Source: Fidelibacterota bacterium
Lineage (GTDB): Bacteria > Fidelibacterota > Marinisomatia > Marinisomatales > Marinisomataceae
NCBI GenBank assembly: GCA_016777965.1
Contig: JADHQL010000001.1
Coordinates: forward strand, 25,189-89,188
DNA: 64,000 nt
Direction: 5' to 3'
Shown: in pieces, positions 49,480 to 59,300 of the stretch
Layout: every line of letters starts with the position of its first letter
Numbering within the stretch: the stretch's first letter is position 1
Program-made: the position numbers and the translations under genes
The notes under the pieces: generated by a model
The model's input: the letters and a program-made list of their open reading frames with translations, nothing else
Told to the model about the DNA's origin: nothing
The model's database searches: none

Positions 49480-49923
49480 TTATTTATCGGAGGATTCTTC
49501 AGCTTGTTCAGCTGATTCGTCTTCAGTTGCCGGTTCAGCTTCTTCAGCTGGTGCTTCCTCTACAGGATCTTCTTCTGTAGGCTGTTCTTCAGCTGGTGCT
49601 TCTTCTGTAGGTTCTTCTTCAGCTGGTGCTTCTTCTGTAGATTCTTCTTCTGCTGGTGCTTCCTCTACAGGAGCTTCTTCTGTAGGCTGTTCTTCAGTAG
49701 ACGCCTCTTCAAGAACTTCTCCAAACGATAAAACTTGCTTGGATTCTTCTTCCATTCTTTTCAAAGCCTGATCAAGATTCTCATTTTCTTCTAATCTTAC
49801 CATGTTTTCTAAGAACTTGATATGACCAGTATCTTCAGACTTAACAGACTTAATATGTTTTACATATTTAAAGTTGCTGTCTTGCTTAGTTAGCTTTGAT
49901 GTAAATGTTTGTTTTTTTGCCAT
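49480..49923 (-). CDS. Basic N-terminal domain with Glu/Ala/Pro repeat tail, unknown function
   Basis: MAKKQTFTSKLTKQDSNFKYVKHIKSVKSEDTGHIKF..., then repeats of TEEAPAEEEP type. Confidence 0.65.
   Translation of the reverse strand: MAKKQTFTSKLTKQDSNFKYVKHIKSVKSEDTGHIKFLENMVRLEENENLDQALKRMEEESKQVLSFGEVLEEASTEEQPTEEAPVEEAPAEEESTEEAPAEEEPTEEAPAEEQPTEEDPVEEAPAEEAEPATEDESAEQAEESSDK
49530..49710. repeat. Imperfect ~30-nt tandem repeat encoding TEEAPAEEEP-like decapeptides
   Basis: Recurrent GCTTCTTCTGTAGGTTCTTCTTCAGCTGGT units. Confidence 0.75.
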
Positions 49924-49978
49924 AACTGATGGTGAAGTTAATGTAGGATTTTAAAAACTCAAATATTTAATTAATTAT

Positions 49979-50986
49979 TTATTCTTGTTCTTTTGATTCA
50001 GCTAAATCTCTCATATCAACTACTGAATCATGCTCGTCAACAATTTCCTGTCCAAGAATGGTTTCAATTGCATCCTCTAAGGTGATTAAGCCAGTAAGCA
50101 TATCGCTATTATCTTTAACTAAAGCCATATGATCACGATTTTTTATAAACAATTCCAAAACCTTATCAATTGGGTCGTTTTCATTAACAAATGGAACTTC
50201 TTGTGAAATTTCATGCATTCTTGTACTAAACTGATCATCCGCCTTACGATTAATGATTTCATATCGATTAACCATACCTTTTATAACGTCTAAATTACCT
50301 TCAAAAATAGGAATTCTAGTGAAATCTAATGTTTCATGCTCTTCAAGCACTTGACCAACCGTAAAATCGCTTTTTAACGCAAATATTACTGACCTAGGGG
50401 TCATAATATCTTTTGCCTTCACGTCTTTTAGTTTTAAAGTGTTTTCAATAATATCAGTTTCTTGTTCTTCAAGAACACCTTCATCTTCACCCATTTCTGC
50501 CATTGCAATTACTTCTTCTCTAGTTACAGTAGCTTCATCTTTGCCAAAGTTTGAAATATATTCTGCTAGAAGCACTAATGGATAAGTAAAGAATATTAAA
50601 ACTTCTATAATTAAAGTCGTGTTACCTATTAAACCTCTCCAGTAAACACTTCCAATAGTTTTTGGTATAATTTCAGAAAACACTAAAATCAATAAAGTCA
50701 AAATTCCAGAGGCAATGGCAACTGCACTTTCTCCATACAATTCTAAGGTTTGCGCTCCAACTCCGGCAGCTCCTAGTGTATGTGCGAATGTGTTTAATGT
50801 TAGAATTGCTGCTAGAGGACGATTAATATTTTCCTTAAAACGTTCTAAACGATTTCCTTGAGAAGCATTTTGTTTGGATAAAATAGATGAATATGATGCA
50901 GGCGTAGAAAGCAAAACTGCCTCTAGAAGCGAGCATAAAAAAGATAAAACTAATGCTAAGAAGAAGTATGCTAACAGTAGTGTCAT
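49979..50986 (-). CDS. CNNM/HlyC-CorC-like CBS-domain transporter protein
   Basis: N-terminal membrane domain, then VKAKDIMTPRSVIFAL...CBS pair...GLITLEDAIETILGQEIVDEHD. Confidence 0.92.
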   Translation of the reverse strand: MTLLLAYFFLALVLSFLCSLLEAVLLSTPASYSSILSKQNASQGNRLERFKENINRPLAAILTLNTFAHTLGAAGVGAQTLELYGESAVAIASGILTLLILVFSEIIPKTIGSVYWRGLIGNTTLIIEVLIFFTYPLVLLAEYISNFGKDEATVTREEVIAMAEMGEDEGVLEEQETDIIENTLKLKDVKAKDIMTPRSVIFALKSDFTVGQVLEEHETLDFTRIPIFEGNLDVIKGMVNRYEIINRKADDQFSTRMHEISQEVPFVNENDPIDKVLELFIKNRDHMALVKDNSDMLTGLITLEDAIETILGQEIVDEHDSVVDMRDLAESKEQE

Positions 50987-51684
50987 TTATCGAAAATCCG
51001 CCTTGCAATAACGTCAAGAACATAAAAATGAATAATTGCAAAAACTTCAAATCCAATTATATGGTATGGATCTTGTAAAACGAATGGACTATCTGCTATC
51101 GGTGCTTTAGCTAAATACATGTAATTAGCACCATTACCTATGATATAATTGGCCTGTGAAACCAGCACCACGATAAGCTGCAAATAAATAAAACTTGTCC
51201 ACCATGCGTTATGTCTTAATCTATTCTCATAATAAATCATAAGCCAAGCTGGAATAATTAGCAACATTGAGTGTCCGACATAATAATCAAAAATGTTCCA
51301 AGGAGATGTTCCTCCTGTAAATTCTGGTGTTAAAATCGAATGGATAAATCCTATAATACCAAAATAATATAAAAACTCAAAAAGCAGTTGTTTTCTGTAA
51401 AACACTACAACACCAGCAAGAATTCCTGAGATTCCACATAATTGTATAGGAAGATGTGTCGCTAAAATATAATTATCTGACAAAATATGGGACATTTGAA
51501 CAGTAAACACTTTGATTAACTGATAGGCTCCCATTCCATACAACATATAATCACGTTGTTTAGAAGATAATTTCTTACCTATAAACAACATGAAAGGAAC
51601 AAAAATTAGAACAAAGAAAACACCACTCCACCAAAATTGACCCCCAATTTCCGGTGCCCAGTGAGCAACTGCTGTTTTATCCAT
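50983..51684 (-). CDS. YwaF/TIGR02206-like integral membrane protein
   Basis: LPIQLCGISGILAGVVVF, GGTSPWNIFDYYVGHSMLL. Confidence 0.75.
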   Translation of the reverse strand: MDKTAVAHWAPEIGGQFWWSGVFFVLIFVPFMLFIGKKLSSKQRDYMLYGMGAYQLIKVFTVQMSHILSDNYILATHLPIQLCGISGILAGVVVFYRKQLLFEFLYYFGIIGFIHSILTPEFTGGTSPWNIFDYYVGHSMLLIIPAWLMIYYENRLRHNAWWTSFIYLQLIVVLVSQANYIIGNGANYMYLAKAPIADSPFVLQDPYHIIGFEVFAIIHFYVLDVIARRIFDK

Positions 51685-51698
51685 TAATAAAATTCTCC

Positions 51699-52109
51699 TT
51701 ACTTTGCAAAAATCTGATTATCGTCATTAAATGCCTTAAATTCAAGCGCATTTCCTGAGGGGTCTTTAAAAAACATTGTAGCCTGCTCACCTGCTTCTCC
51801 CTTAAAACGAATTTTAGGCTCGATGATGAACTGAATTTTTTGCTCTAATAAATGATTTTTTAACTCTTTCCACTGAGACATAGTTAACACTACTCCAAAA
51901 TGAGAGGCAGGGACCTCATCTCCGTCGACAATATTTGAAGCTGGGTGATTGTTTTCATCAACAAGATGAGCTACTACTTGATGACCAAACATATTGAAGT
52001 CAATCCATGCATCAGATGATCTTCCAACTTCACATTTTAATATATTTACATAAAAGGATTTAGTGGATTTCAAATCTGTAACCGGAAAGGCTAAATGGAA
52101 AGGTCTCAT
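51699..52109 (-). CDS. VOC-family (glyoxalase-like) protein
   Basis: FHLAFPVTDLKSTKSFYVNILKCEVGRSSDAWIDFNMFGHQVVAH, FFKDPSGNALEFKAF. Confidence 0.88.
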   Translation of the reverse strand: MRPFHLAFPVTDLKSTKSFYVNILKCEVGRSSDAWIDFNMFGHQVVAHLVDENNHPASNIVDGDEVPASHFGVVLTMSQWKELKNHLLEQKIQFIIEPKIRFKGEAGEQATMFFKDPSGNALEFKAFNDDNQIFAK

Positions 52110-52211
52110 TATAACAATATTAGTAAATTGTACATATCAATCCAAGGATTATATGATTATAGTAGTGTTTAAATTTATATTTAAAGTAGTACTTTAATAT
52201 ATTTATCTAAA

Positions 52212-52964
52212 TCAAGCATTATTAGCAAATAAAATTATCTCTTTAATAAATTTATCATTGTATTTAGGCGCTGTGATAATATCATTATGTCCACTTCCAG
52301 GATAAATACTATACGATGCATTAAGTTTTTTAACAAGATGCATAAATGCTCTTTTCGGAGTAGTTTTATCCTTGCTTCCAAACACTGAAAGAACATTATC
52401 AGGACCGCTAAAATGTATACGCTCTAAATGTGAATTCCATATACTTTTTGAATTGAAATGCTCCATTAAAAATGTACGATTTTCACGTACTTTATGTTTT
52501 GACAACTCCATTTTTATATTTTCAGGTGTGTCATCAGTAAAATAAAGCGATCTTGTTAACCATTTAGGCAACTTTCCACTAAAAAGCATTCTCATTCCAA
52601 TCTTTTTAATAAATTTTGATATACGATTAATTTGCATCTGCTGCATTGCTTTCATAGCTACTCTCTTTGGCGCAAGACCTGTGTTAACAAAAATTAACTT
52701 ATGAATGACATCTCCAAGCTGTTGAGCAACATAAATTGCAAACAATCCTCCTAAACTATGTCCGACGAGTACAAAATTTCTGTCAGGATACTTTTTCATG
52801 ATTTCTTTGACAGACTTTATTGAAGATTCAAATGCATTATCTAGCGAAGAAAAGTCTAAATCTATTAGTGAATACTCTATAGATTTTTCTTCAAGCTTTG
52901 GTACTATTATGCGCCAGAAATGAGAGCGAATGCCTACTCCATGAAAAAAAATAAAGTGATTCAT
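52212..52964 (-). CDS. Alpha/beta hydrolase
   Basis: FVLVGHSLGGLFAIYVAQ; FFHGVGIRSHFW. Confidence 0.88.
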   Translation of the reverse strand: MNHFIFFHGVGIRSHFWRIIVPKLEEKSIEYSLIDLDFSSLDNAFESSIKSVKEIMKKYPDRNFVLVGHSLGGLFAIYVAQQLGDVIHKLIFVNTGLAPKRVAMKAMQQMQINRISKFIKKIGMRMLFSGKLPKWLTRSLYFTDDTPENIKMELSKHKVRENRTFLMEHFNSKSIWNSHLERIHFSGPDNVLSVFGSKDKTTPKRAFMHLVKKLNASYSIYPGSGHNDIITAPKYNDKFIKEIILFANNA

Positions 52965-52972
52965 AAGATTTG

Positions 52973-53058
52973 TGCCCGGGGCCGGACTCGAACCGGCACG
53001 GAGTATTATCTCCGAGGGATTTTAAGTCCCTTGTGTCTACCAATTTCACCACCCGGGC
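52973..53058 (-). tRNA. tRNA-Leu (TAA)
   Basis: GCCCGGGTGGTGAAATTGGTAGACACAAGGGACTTAAAATCCCTCGGAG...GGTTCGAGTCCGGCCCCGGGCA. Confidence 0.96.
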
Positions 53059-53067
53059 TACACATTG

Positions 53068-53141
53068 AGGCGTCGGTCGGATTCGAACCGACGAATAACG
53101 GTTTTGCAAACCGGTCCCTTAAACCACTTGGGTACGACGCC
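53068..53141 (-). tRNA. tRNA-Cys (GCA)
   Basis: GGCGTCGTACCCAAGTGGTTTAAGGGACCGGTTTGCAAAACCG...GGTTCGAATCCGACCGACGCCT; anticodon loop TTGCAAA. Confidence 0.92.
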
Positions 53142-53171
53142 AATTTTAAAATAGCGTCGAAATATAGAGAT

Positions 53172-54512
53172 TTAGAGAGTTAATTCAAAATCATTAACCA
53201 GTATACCTGGACAAGTGGTTTCTCCAGGATTTCTTCCGTCATAAGTTTCTATTACTGGTCGTGCTAAAATCTCTTTTCCAACGCCTTCTAAATTACTTCC
53301 AAAAAAATTATAAAACGAATCATCAAATCTCATTGTTTTAATTGGGGCAACCATTTTACCATCCTCAACCCAATAACACGCATATCTTGTAAGGCCAGTA
53401 ATTCTTCCTCCTAACGAATCACTCCAATTAAGATAATGAATATTTGATATAAAAATACCTGTTCCTAATTTTTGCAAACGATCATCTTTATCAATGTCTC
53501 CTGCCTCCATTAAAGGTGATCTCATGTATTCTCCCATGCCCCATGAATTAGCTTCTTCTGCAAAATTAGATGATATTCCATACTCTAAAGCAGTTTTAGA
53601 GTTAACTAAGGTACTATTAAGCTCACCTTTATTAATAATATTTACATCCTTTGAAACTTCTCCTCTGGAGTTAAAAGGAGCTGTTGCTCTTGAAGAGAAA
53701 GATTCATTCAAAGAAAATAAAGGTGATAATTTTTGCTCAGAATTTCTCATTTTTAGCAAACAACTTGATCCGTTTCTAAATGAAGATTCGCTTACTCCAT
53801 TCCAATTAAACATGTCTACAAAATCTGCAACAGCATTTGGCTCAAACCACACTCTGTATTTTCCTGGTTTAAGCTCCATTTTTGGTTTATTCATGAGCTT
53901 CAGCTTACTAGATGCTTCCTCGAATGCTACATCAAACTTATCCTTATCCCAAGAACTTCCTGGAAAAAGAACTTTTACCATATTTTCTTTTTCATCTATT
54001 AAAGAAAAGTCAAAAATAAATGAATCTTTTTCAAACCAATGATTTGTACCCTCTGAAGTAGAACATGCTCTAAAAATCTTACCAGAAGTCCAAACTCCAG
54101 TCAAAAAATCCTTTGTAATAATATCCATTAAAGCTTCCAATATTTCATTTCTGTCTGGTAATTGTCCAGACTTGATCATTTCTACGGATTCAAAGCTATC
54201 AGGAAAGCTTGCAAATTCATTTTCTGGTATAAGAGATAAAGGATCTCTAAGTGCATGAATTTCATTTCTTAAATTATTTACAGAACTTTCAATATCTGAA
54301 GATACTGTAGTTGCAGCTTGAAGTGATTTTTTACCTGAAAAAAGTGAAATAGTCACTGCATAATCTTCAATAATTCCACTTTGACGCAACTTTGAATCAT
54401 TAAAACGAAAATACTGTGAGTTCTCACCTTCTAAATAAATAGTTAATTGTTCATTATTTTCTAAAGAGCTAAATACTTGTGAGCAAATTTCTTGAAAAAT
54501 TTCTTTTTTCAT
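53172..54512 (-). CDS. pmbA: TldE/PmbA-like metallopeptidase subunit
   Basis: Domain order and pairing with TldD; GRITGLTRYACYWVEDGKMVAPIKTMRFDDSFYNFFG. Confidence 0.88.
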   Translation of the reverse strand: MKKEIFQEICSQVFSSLENNEQLTIYLEGENSQYFRFNDSKLRQSGIIEDYAVTISLFSGKKSLQAATTVSSDIESSVNNLRNEIHALRDPLSLIPENEFASFPDSFESVEMIKSGQLPDRNEILEALMDIITKDFLTGVWTSGKIFRACSTSEGTNHWFEKDSFIFDFSLIDEKENMVKVLFPGSSWDKDKFDVAFEEASSKLKLMNKPKMELKPGKYRVWFEPNAVADFVDMFNWNGVSESSFRNGSSCLLKMRNSEQKLSPLFSLNESFSSRATAPFNSRGEVSKDVNIINKGELNSTLVNSKTALEYGISSNFAEEANSWGMGEYMRSPLMEAGDIDKDDRLQKLGTGIFISNIHYLNWSDSLGGRITGLTRYACYWVEDGKMVAPIKTMRFDDSFYNFFGSNLEGVGKEILARPVIETYDGRNPGETTCPGILVNDFELTL

Positions 54513-55948
54513 TATGCTCCTCCAAATACTTGAACTTTATCAAATTTACACAACGGAGAAGCATGCCCAACTCTCTCAACCTGATTAGGTTCACCTTTTC
54601 CGCAATTTGGAGTACCAAACACTTCGTAAGTATCCTCATTACCTGTCATAGAAAGACTTCTCCAAAATGGATTAGTGATTCCTCTGTAATTTGGATTTTT
54701 TACAACTTTGGTCAATTCCCCATTTTCAATCAATTTTGCATACTCGCACCCGAATTGAAATTTATTTCTGTAATCATCAATGGACCATGAACGATTGCTT
54801 TCCATATAAACTCCTCGCTCAATACTTCCAATAATTTCTTCCTTGGTTGAAACTCCAGGCTCGAGGTTAATATTTGCCATTCGATCAATTGGAATTCTAT
54901 TCCAAGATGATGCTCTAAGATTTGATACACCATCAACTCCAGAACGTATTTGACTTTCAATACCGCCTAACCCTCTAACAAGAACACCATCTTTAATTAA
55001 ATGTTCTTTTGTAGCAGGCATTCCTCCATCATCATAATTGTATGATGCCAACTGGTTATCGACAGTTGGATCGAAAATAATATTCATTAATTCAGAACCA
55101 TATTGTAATGTTCCAAAGTCTTCAAGGTTAACAAAACTGGAACCAGCAAAATTTCTTTCATCTCCTAAAATTCTATCAAGCTCTAATGGATGCCCAACGC
55201 TTTCATGAATTTGAAGCATCATTTGATCAGGAGCCAACACCAAATCACAAACTTCTGTTGGACATTGATCGGCCTCTAATAGTTCTATAGCCTGATTTGA
55301 AATTTGCTTTGCTTCTGCTTGAATATCATAATCTTCTATAAACTCAGCGCCAGCTTGAAAACAATGTCCTCTCATACCATGATTACTACGAGTTTGTGAG
55401 TCATTTTTATCTTGAGCTGTAGAGGATAATTCCACCAAGACAATATCCATTTTCTGATCAATATCAGCACCATTTGTGCTTACAATTCTAGTGTTACGTT
55501 CAATTAATTCTACTGTGGTAGCTGCATGAACAATTCTTTTATCAAAATTCATCATGTTTTTTGATCCAAGAAATGCTAAATCTTTTATATCGTTAACTGA
55601 TAAATTGCTCAACGGAGACTTCAAATTTGTTTTATATGTACCTTCATAACCTTTTCTAACTTCGTCATGATCAAATTTAAACACGGAAAATTTTGATGCT
55701 AGCTGAGCATTATTAACAGCAATATCTATACATTCAAGAATATGTTTTTCATCGAGGAATGGAGTGGCATAATAAGAAAATTGTCCATTTACCATCACAT
55801 CAATCATAACTCCTCTAGTAGCATTGCGCTGCACATTGTCTAAAGCAAACTTTTTAGTTGAAAGAATATTTTGTTTTTCTTCAACATAACGAAGGCCTAC
55901 CCATTCAGCTTTACTATTTGCTTGTGATAATATTTTTTTAAAATTCAT
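54512..55948 (-). CDS. tldD: TldD-like metallopeptidase
   Basis: HESVGHPLELDRILGDERNFAGSSFV HExxxH motif. Confidence 0.92.
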   Translation of the reverse strand: MNFKKILSQANSKAEWVGLRYVEEKQNILSTKKFALDNVQRNATRGVMIDVMVNGQFSYYATPFLDEKHILECIDIAVNNAQLASKFSVFKFDHDEVRKGYEGTYKTNLKSPLSNLSVNDIKDLAFLGSKNMMNFDKRIVHAATTVELIERNTRIVSTNGADIDQKMDIVLVELSSTAQDKNDSQTRSNHGMRGHCFQAGAEFIEDYDIQAEAKQISNQAIELLEADQCPTEVCDLVLAPDQMMLQIHESVGHPLELDRILGDERNFAGSSFVNLEDFGTLQYGSELMNIIFDPTVDNQLASYNYDDGGMPATKEHLIKDGVLVRGLGGIESQIRSGVDGVSNLRASSWNRIPIDRMANINLEPGVSTKEEIIGSIERGVYMESNRSWSIDDYRNKFQFGCEYAKLIENGELTKVVKNPNYRGITNPFWRSLSMTGNEDTYEVFGTPNCGKGEPNQVERVGHASPLCKFDKVQVFGGA

Positions 55949-56099
55949 TTTTTATGTCAAAAATTCATACAATTTTACAACAATTTGAAAAAATGGCAAT
56001 GCTTAAAATTAATTCATGCCAAACTTGCATATCTTTTCTAATTGGTACTCCATTTGCAACTATAATACTGTAAATATTAACAATTGAACGGAGAATAAA

Positions 56100-56510
56100 A
56101 TGAGTTTAATAAAATGGAAACCATTAAACAATGAAATAGATACATTTGATAATATTATTGATCAATTTTTCAATGACTTATCATATGATCCGCGCTTTTC
56201 ATTAATGAATACGAATAATGTTTCAAATTATTATAATGAAAATGAAAATGAATATTATTTGACTATGGATGTTCCTGGAATATCCAAAGACGATATTGAA
56301 GTAACATTCGATAGCAATCGTTTAAAAATTTCAGGACAAAGAAAGTCTGATAAATATGATTCGTATGAATATGGTAAAATGGAAAGAACCTTTAGTGTTC
56401 CAAGCAATGTTGAAACAGATAAAATATCTGCAAAAATTGATAATGGAGTATTAAAAATTCTACTTCCAAAAACAAAATCATCACTTGGTAGAAAAATTTC
56501 TGTAAAATAG
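56100..56510 (+). CDS. Hsp20/alpha-crystallin small heat-shock protein
   Basis: YYLTMDVPGISKDDIEVTFDSNRLKISGQRKS...ERTFSVPSNVETDKISAKIDNGVLKILLPK. Confidence 0.95.
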   Translation: MSLIKWKPLNNEIDTFDNIIDQFFNDLSYDPRFSLMNTNNVSNYYNENENEYYLTMDVPGISKDDIEVTFDSNRLKISGQRKSDKYDSYEYGKMERTFSVPSNVETDKISAKIDNGVLKILLPKTKSSLGRKISVK

Positions 56511-56521
56511 TTCTACCAATT

Positions 56522-56555
56522 GAAAAAAAAGAGGGGCTTTTCGCCCCTTTTTTTT
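56522..56555. terminator. Rho-independent terminator after hsp20
   Basis: AAAAAAAAGAGGGGC-TTTTC-GCCCCTTTTTTTTT. Confidence 0.85.
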
Positions 56556-56567
56556 TAATATCTATGC

Positions 56568-57524
56568 ATGATATATAATAACATTCTAGAAACAATCGGT
56601 TCAACTCCTGTTGTTAAATTAAATTCTATTGGCAAAGACCTTGAATGTAATCTTTATGCAAAAATAGAAATGTTTAATCCTGGAGGATCTGTAAAAGATA
56701 GAACTGCCTTTAGAATGATTGATTATGCTGAAAAAGAAGGTCGTATCAAGCCAGGCGATACACTTATTGAAGCAACATCTGGCAATACTGGAATTGGACT
56801 GGCTTTAGCTGCAGCTGTACGAGGATACAAACTAATTATTTGCATGCCTGAAAAAATGAGCATGGAAAAAGAACTGACTATCAACGCCCTAGGTGCAAAA
56901 ATAGTACGTACTCCAACGGAGGCAGCTCATGATGATCCAGAAAGTAATTTTGGAGTTGCAAAAAAATTAAATGAAGAAATTCCAAATAGTCACATTTTAG
57001 ATCAGTGGACTAACTGTTGCAATCCTGATGCACATTACCATGATACTGCTCAAGAAATTTTAAATGACTTCGGAACAGATTTACATATGGTGGTTATGGG
57101 TGTTGGTACTGGAGGAACTGCTACTGGAGTCGGAAAAAGATTAAAAGAAGAAATTAAAGATATAAAAATCATTGGAGCTGATCCGTATGGCTCTATCTTG
57201 GGCGGTGAAGATGAATATAAAGGACAACCTTATAAGATTGAAGGAATTGGTTATGATTTTATTCCCAAAACTTGTGACCACAATTATATAGATGATTTTG
57301 TCAAAGTGAATGACAAAGAAGCATTTAATACTGCAAGAGCTCTTATTCGCAAAGAAGGACTATTAATTGGGGGTTCATGTGGCTCTGCTATGTTTGCAGC
57401 CTTAAAAGCAGCAAAATCACTCAAAAAAGGGCAAAATTGCTTGGTAATACTTCCTGATAGTATTAGAAATTATATGAGAAAGTTTCTTTCAGACGATTGG
57501 ATGAAAGAAAATGACCTTTTTTAA
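56568..57524 (+). CDS. PLP-dependent cysteine synthase / cystathionine beta-synthase
   Basis: [45 protein letters not shown]. Confidence 0.93.
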   Translation: MIYNNILETIGSTPVVKLNSIGKDLECNLYAKIEMFNPGGSVKDRTAFRMIDYAEKEGRIKPGDTLIEATSGNTGIGLALAAAVRGYKLIICMPEKMSMEKELTINALGAKIVRTPTEAAHDDPESNFGVAKKLNEEIPNSHILDQWTNCCNPDAHYHDTAQEILNDFGTDLHMVVMGVGTGGTATGVGKRLKEEIKDIKIIGADPYGSILGGEDEYKGQPYKIEGIGYDFIPKTCDHNYIDDFVKVNDKEAFNTARALIRKEGLLIGGSCGSAMFAALKAAKSLKKGQNCLVILPDSIRNYMRKFLSDDWMKENDLF

Positions 57525-59299
57525 ATTATTTCTTTAATTTTTTTTGCAATCTTTTGACTTATACCAAGCTTGTAAGATAATGCTTTATCTGATAAATCTT
57601 TCATATCATTAGTATTTTGAAATCGCTTGTATATTTTTTCAACGGTTTTCTTTCCAACCCCAGGAATATCTTCAAATTTTGATTTATTAATTCCTTTAGT
57701 TCTTTTTTGTCTTTGAAATGTGACAGCAAACCTATGTGCTTCATCTCTTAACTGTTTTAAAATATTTAAGGCAGGTGAATTTTTTGCAATGCGCAGAGAA
57801 TCTTTTTGTGATGGTAAAAATAACTCTTCCAAACGTTTTGCAAGTGCTACTGTTGGTAAATCAAGTTTTAATTCTCTGAGTGATTCTATCGCAGCGGATA
57901 GTTGCCCTTTTCCACCATCAATCAATACAAGATCAGGTAACGTATTTTTTTCTTTTAACTGACGTTTGTATCTTCTATAAACTACCTCTCTCATTGATTC
58001 AAAATCATCTACTTTATCAACATTAATACTATATTTTCTATAGGCACTCTTAAATGGTCTACCATCTTTGAATACTACCATAGAAGCTACAGTATCTGTA
58101 CCTCCTAAATGCGATATATCGAACGCTTCAATCAATCTTGGAGGTTTATTAAGATTTAAAATATCTTTTAACTCATTTAATAATTTTGGAATGTAATCTT
58201 TACGCTTTTCAATGTTTAATAACCACTCATTTAATAACAACTTTGCATTTCTATTAGCAAGTTTTAATTCTTGAAGCTTGACTGCTCTCTCAGGAACATA
58301 AAATACTACTTTTCTTCCTGCTTTTTCTGATAACCAAAATTCAAGTTCTTTGGATTCTTCAGGAAGTTCAGGAAAATAAATCTTATTAGGGATATAAGCT
58401 GCATTCATATAAAAATTGATTACAATTGATCTTAAAATATTATCTAATGACTCATCAGAATCTAAAGAAATCTTTTCTCTACTAAGTATTCTTCCTTCTC
58501 TAATTCGCAAGATAACTACTACAAAATGTTTATCCTTGTTTTGATAACCAATCACATCTCTATTTGAGAAATCTGCTTCTAACTTTCTTTGACCAACTTT
58601 AAATGAATTTATTGACTTTATTTGATCTCTTACTCTTGCTGAATCTTCGTACATCATTTTTGAAGTAAAATAATCCATTTGCTTTGAAAGTTTTTTTTCT
58701 ACAGCCTTTGTTTCACCCTTTAAAAAGGATATCATATCAGCAACCATGTCTTGATATTCATTCTCTGTTATTTTTCTAATACCTAATCCATTTTTTAAAA
58801 CCAAAGGTTGTTTCGTTTCCTTATCAATCTCATTTAGCTCTATATAGCAATTTCTTACAGGGAATGCTTTATAAAGAACGTCTACCAACCTTCTCATTGA
58901 TTTAACATCAGTGTAAGGTCCAAAGTACTTTGATTTATCATTAAATATTTTTCTTGTAATAAATACCTTAGGAAACTGTTCATTGGTTATTTTTAGGTAT
59001 GGAAATGACTTATCATCTTTTAATTGAACATTATACTTTGGTTTAAACTTTTTAATTAAAGTTGCTTCAGTAATAAATGCATCAGCTTCATCCTGACAAA
59101 CAATCCACTCGAAATCCTCAATTCTTTTTAATAAAGATTGTTCTTTTGGTGTTCTGTAAGATTTTTTTTGAAAATAAGACTTTACCCTATTTTTTAGATT
59201 TTTTGCCTTACCAATGTAAATAATTTTACCATTTTTATCTTTGAATTGATAAATACCGGGTTGTTTAGGAAGGCCTAAAATTTTGGACTGTATACTAAT
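57521..59299 (-). CDS. uvrC: Excinuclease ABC subunit C, with likely ATT start at 59299
   Basis: Frame continues upstream of the listed [46 protein letters not shown] (GIY-YIG); also UVR motif, RNase H-like core and C-terminal HhH. Confidence 0.9.
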   Translation of the reverse strand: MSIQSKILGLPKQPGIYQFKDKNGKIIYIGKAKNLKNRVKSYFQKKSYRTPKEQSLLKRIEDFEWIVCQDEADAFITEATLIKKFKPKYNVQLKDDKSFPYLKITNEQFPKVFITRKIFNDKSKYFGPYTDVKSMRRLVDVLYKAFPVRNCYIELNEIDKETKQPLVLKNGLGIRKITENEYQDMVADMISFLKGETKAVEKKLSKQMDYFTSKMMYEDSARVRDQIKSINSFKVGQRKLEADFSNRDVIGYQNKDKHFVVVILRIREGRILSREKISLDSDESLDNILRSIVINFYMNAAYIPNKIYFPELPEESKELEFWLSEKAGRKVVFYVPERAVKLQELKLANRNAKLLLNEWLLNIEKRKDYIPKLLNELKDILNLNKPPRLIEAFDISHLGGTDTVASMVVFKDGRPFKSAYRKYSINVDKVDDFESMREVVYRRYKRQLKEKNTLPDLVLIDGGKGQLSAAIESLRELKLDLPTVALAKRLEELFLPSQKDSLRIAKNSPALNILKQLRDEAHRFAVTFQRQKRTKGINKSKFEDIPGVGKKTVEKIYKRFQNTNDMKDLSDKALSYKLGISQKIAKKIKEII

Positions 59300-59300
59300 T

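Noticed and set aside
52891-53109. Minus-strand ORF VARVVKLVDTRDLKSLGDNTPCRFESGPGHK
   Set aside because: Sense translation of the same tRNAs.
52920-53183. ORF CARGRTRTGTEYYLRGILSPLCLPISPP...SVGFEPTNNGFANRSLKPLGYD
   Set aside because: Antisense translation across tRNA-Leu and tRNA-Cys, not a protein.
53494-54042. 182-aa plus-strand ORF
   Set aside because: Antisense within pmbA; shadow ORF.
53172-55948. TldD/PmbA pair as part of a RiPP biosynthesis cluster
   Set aside because: No precursor peptide, cyclodehydratase or transporter adjacent; the pair is widespread as a stand-alone protease.
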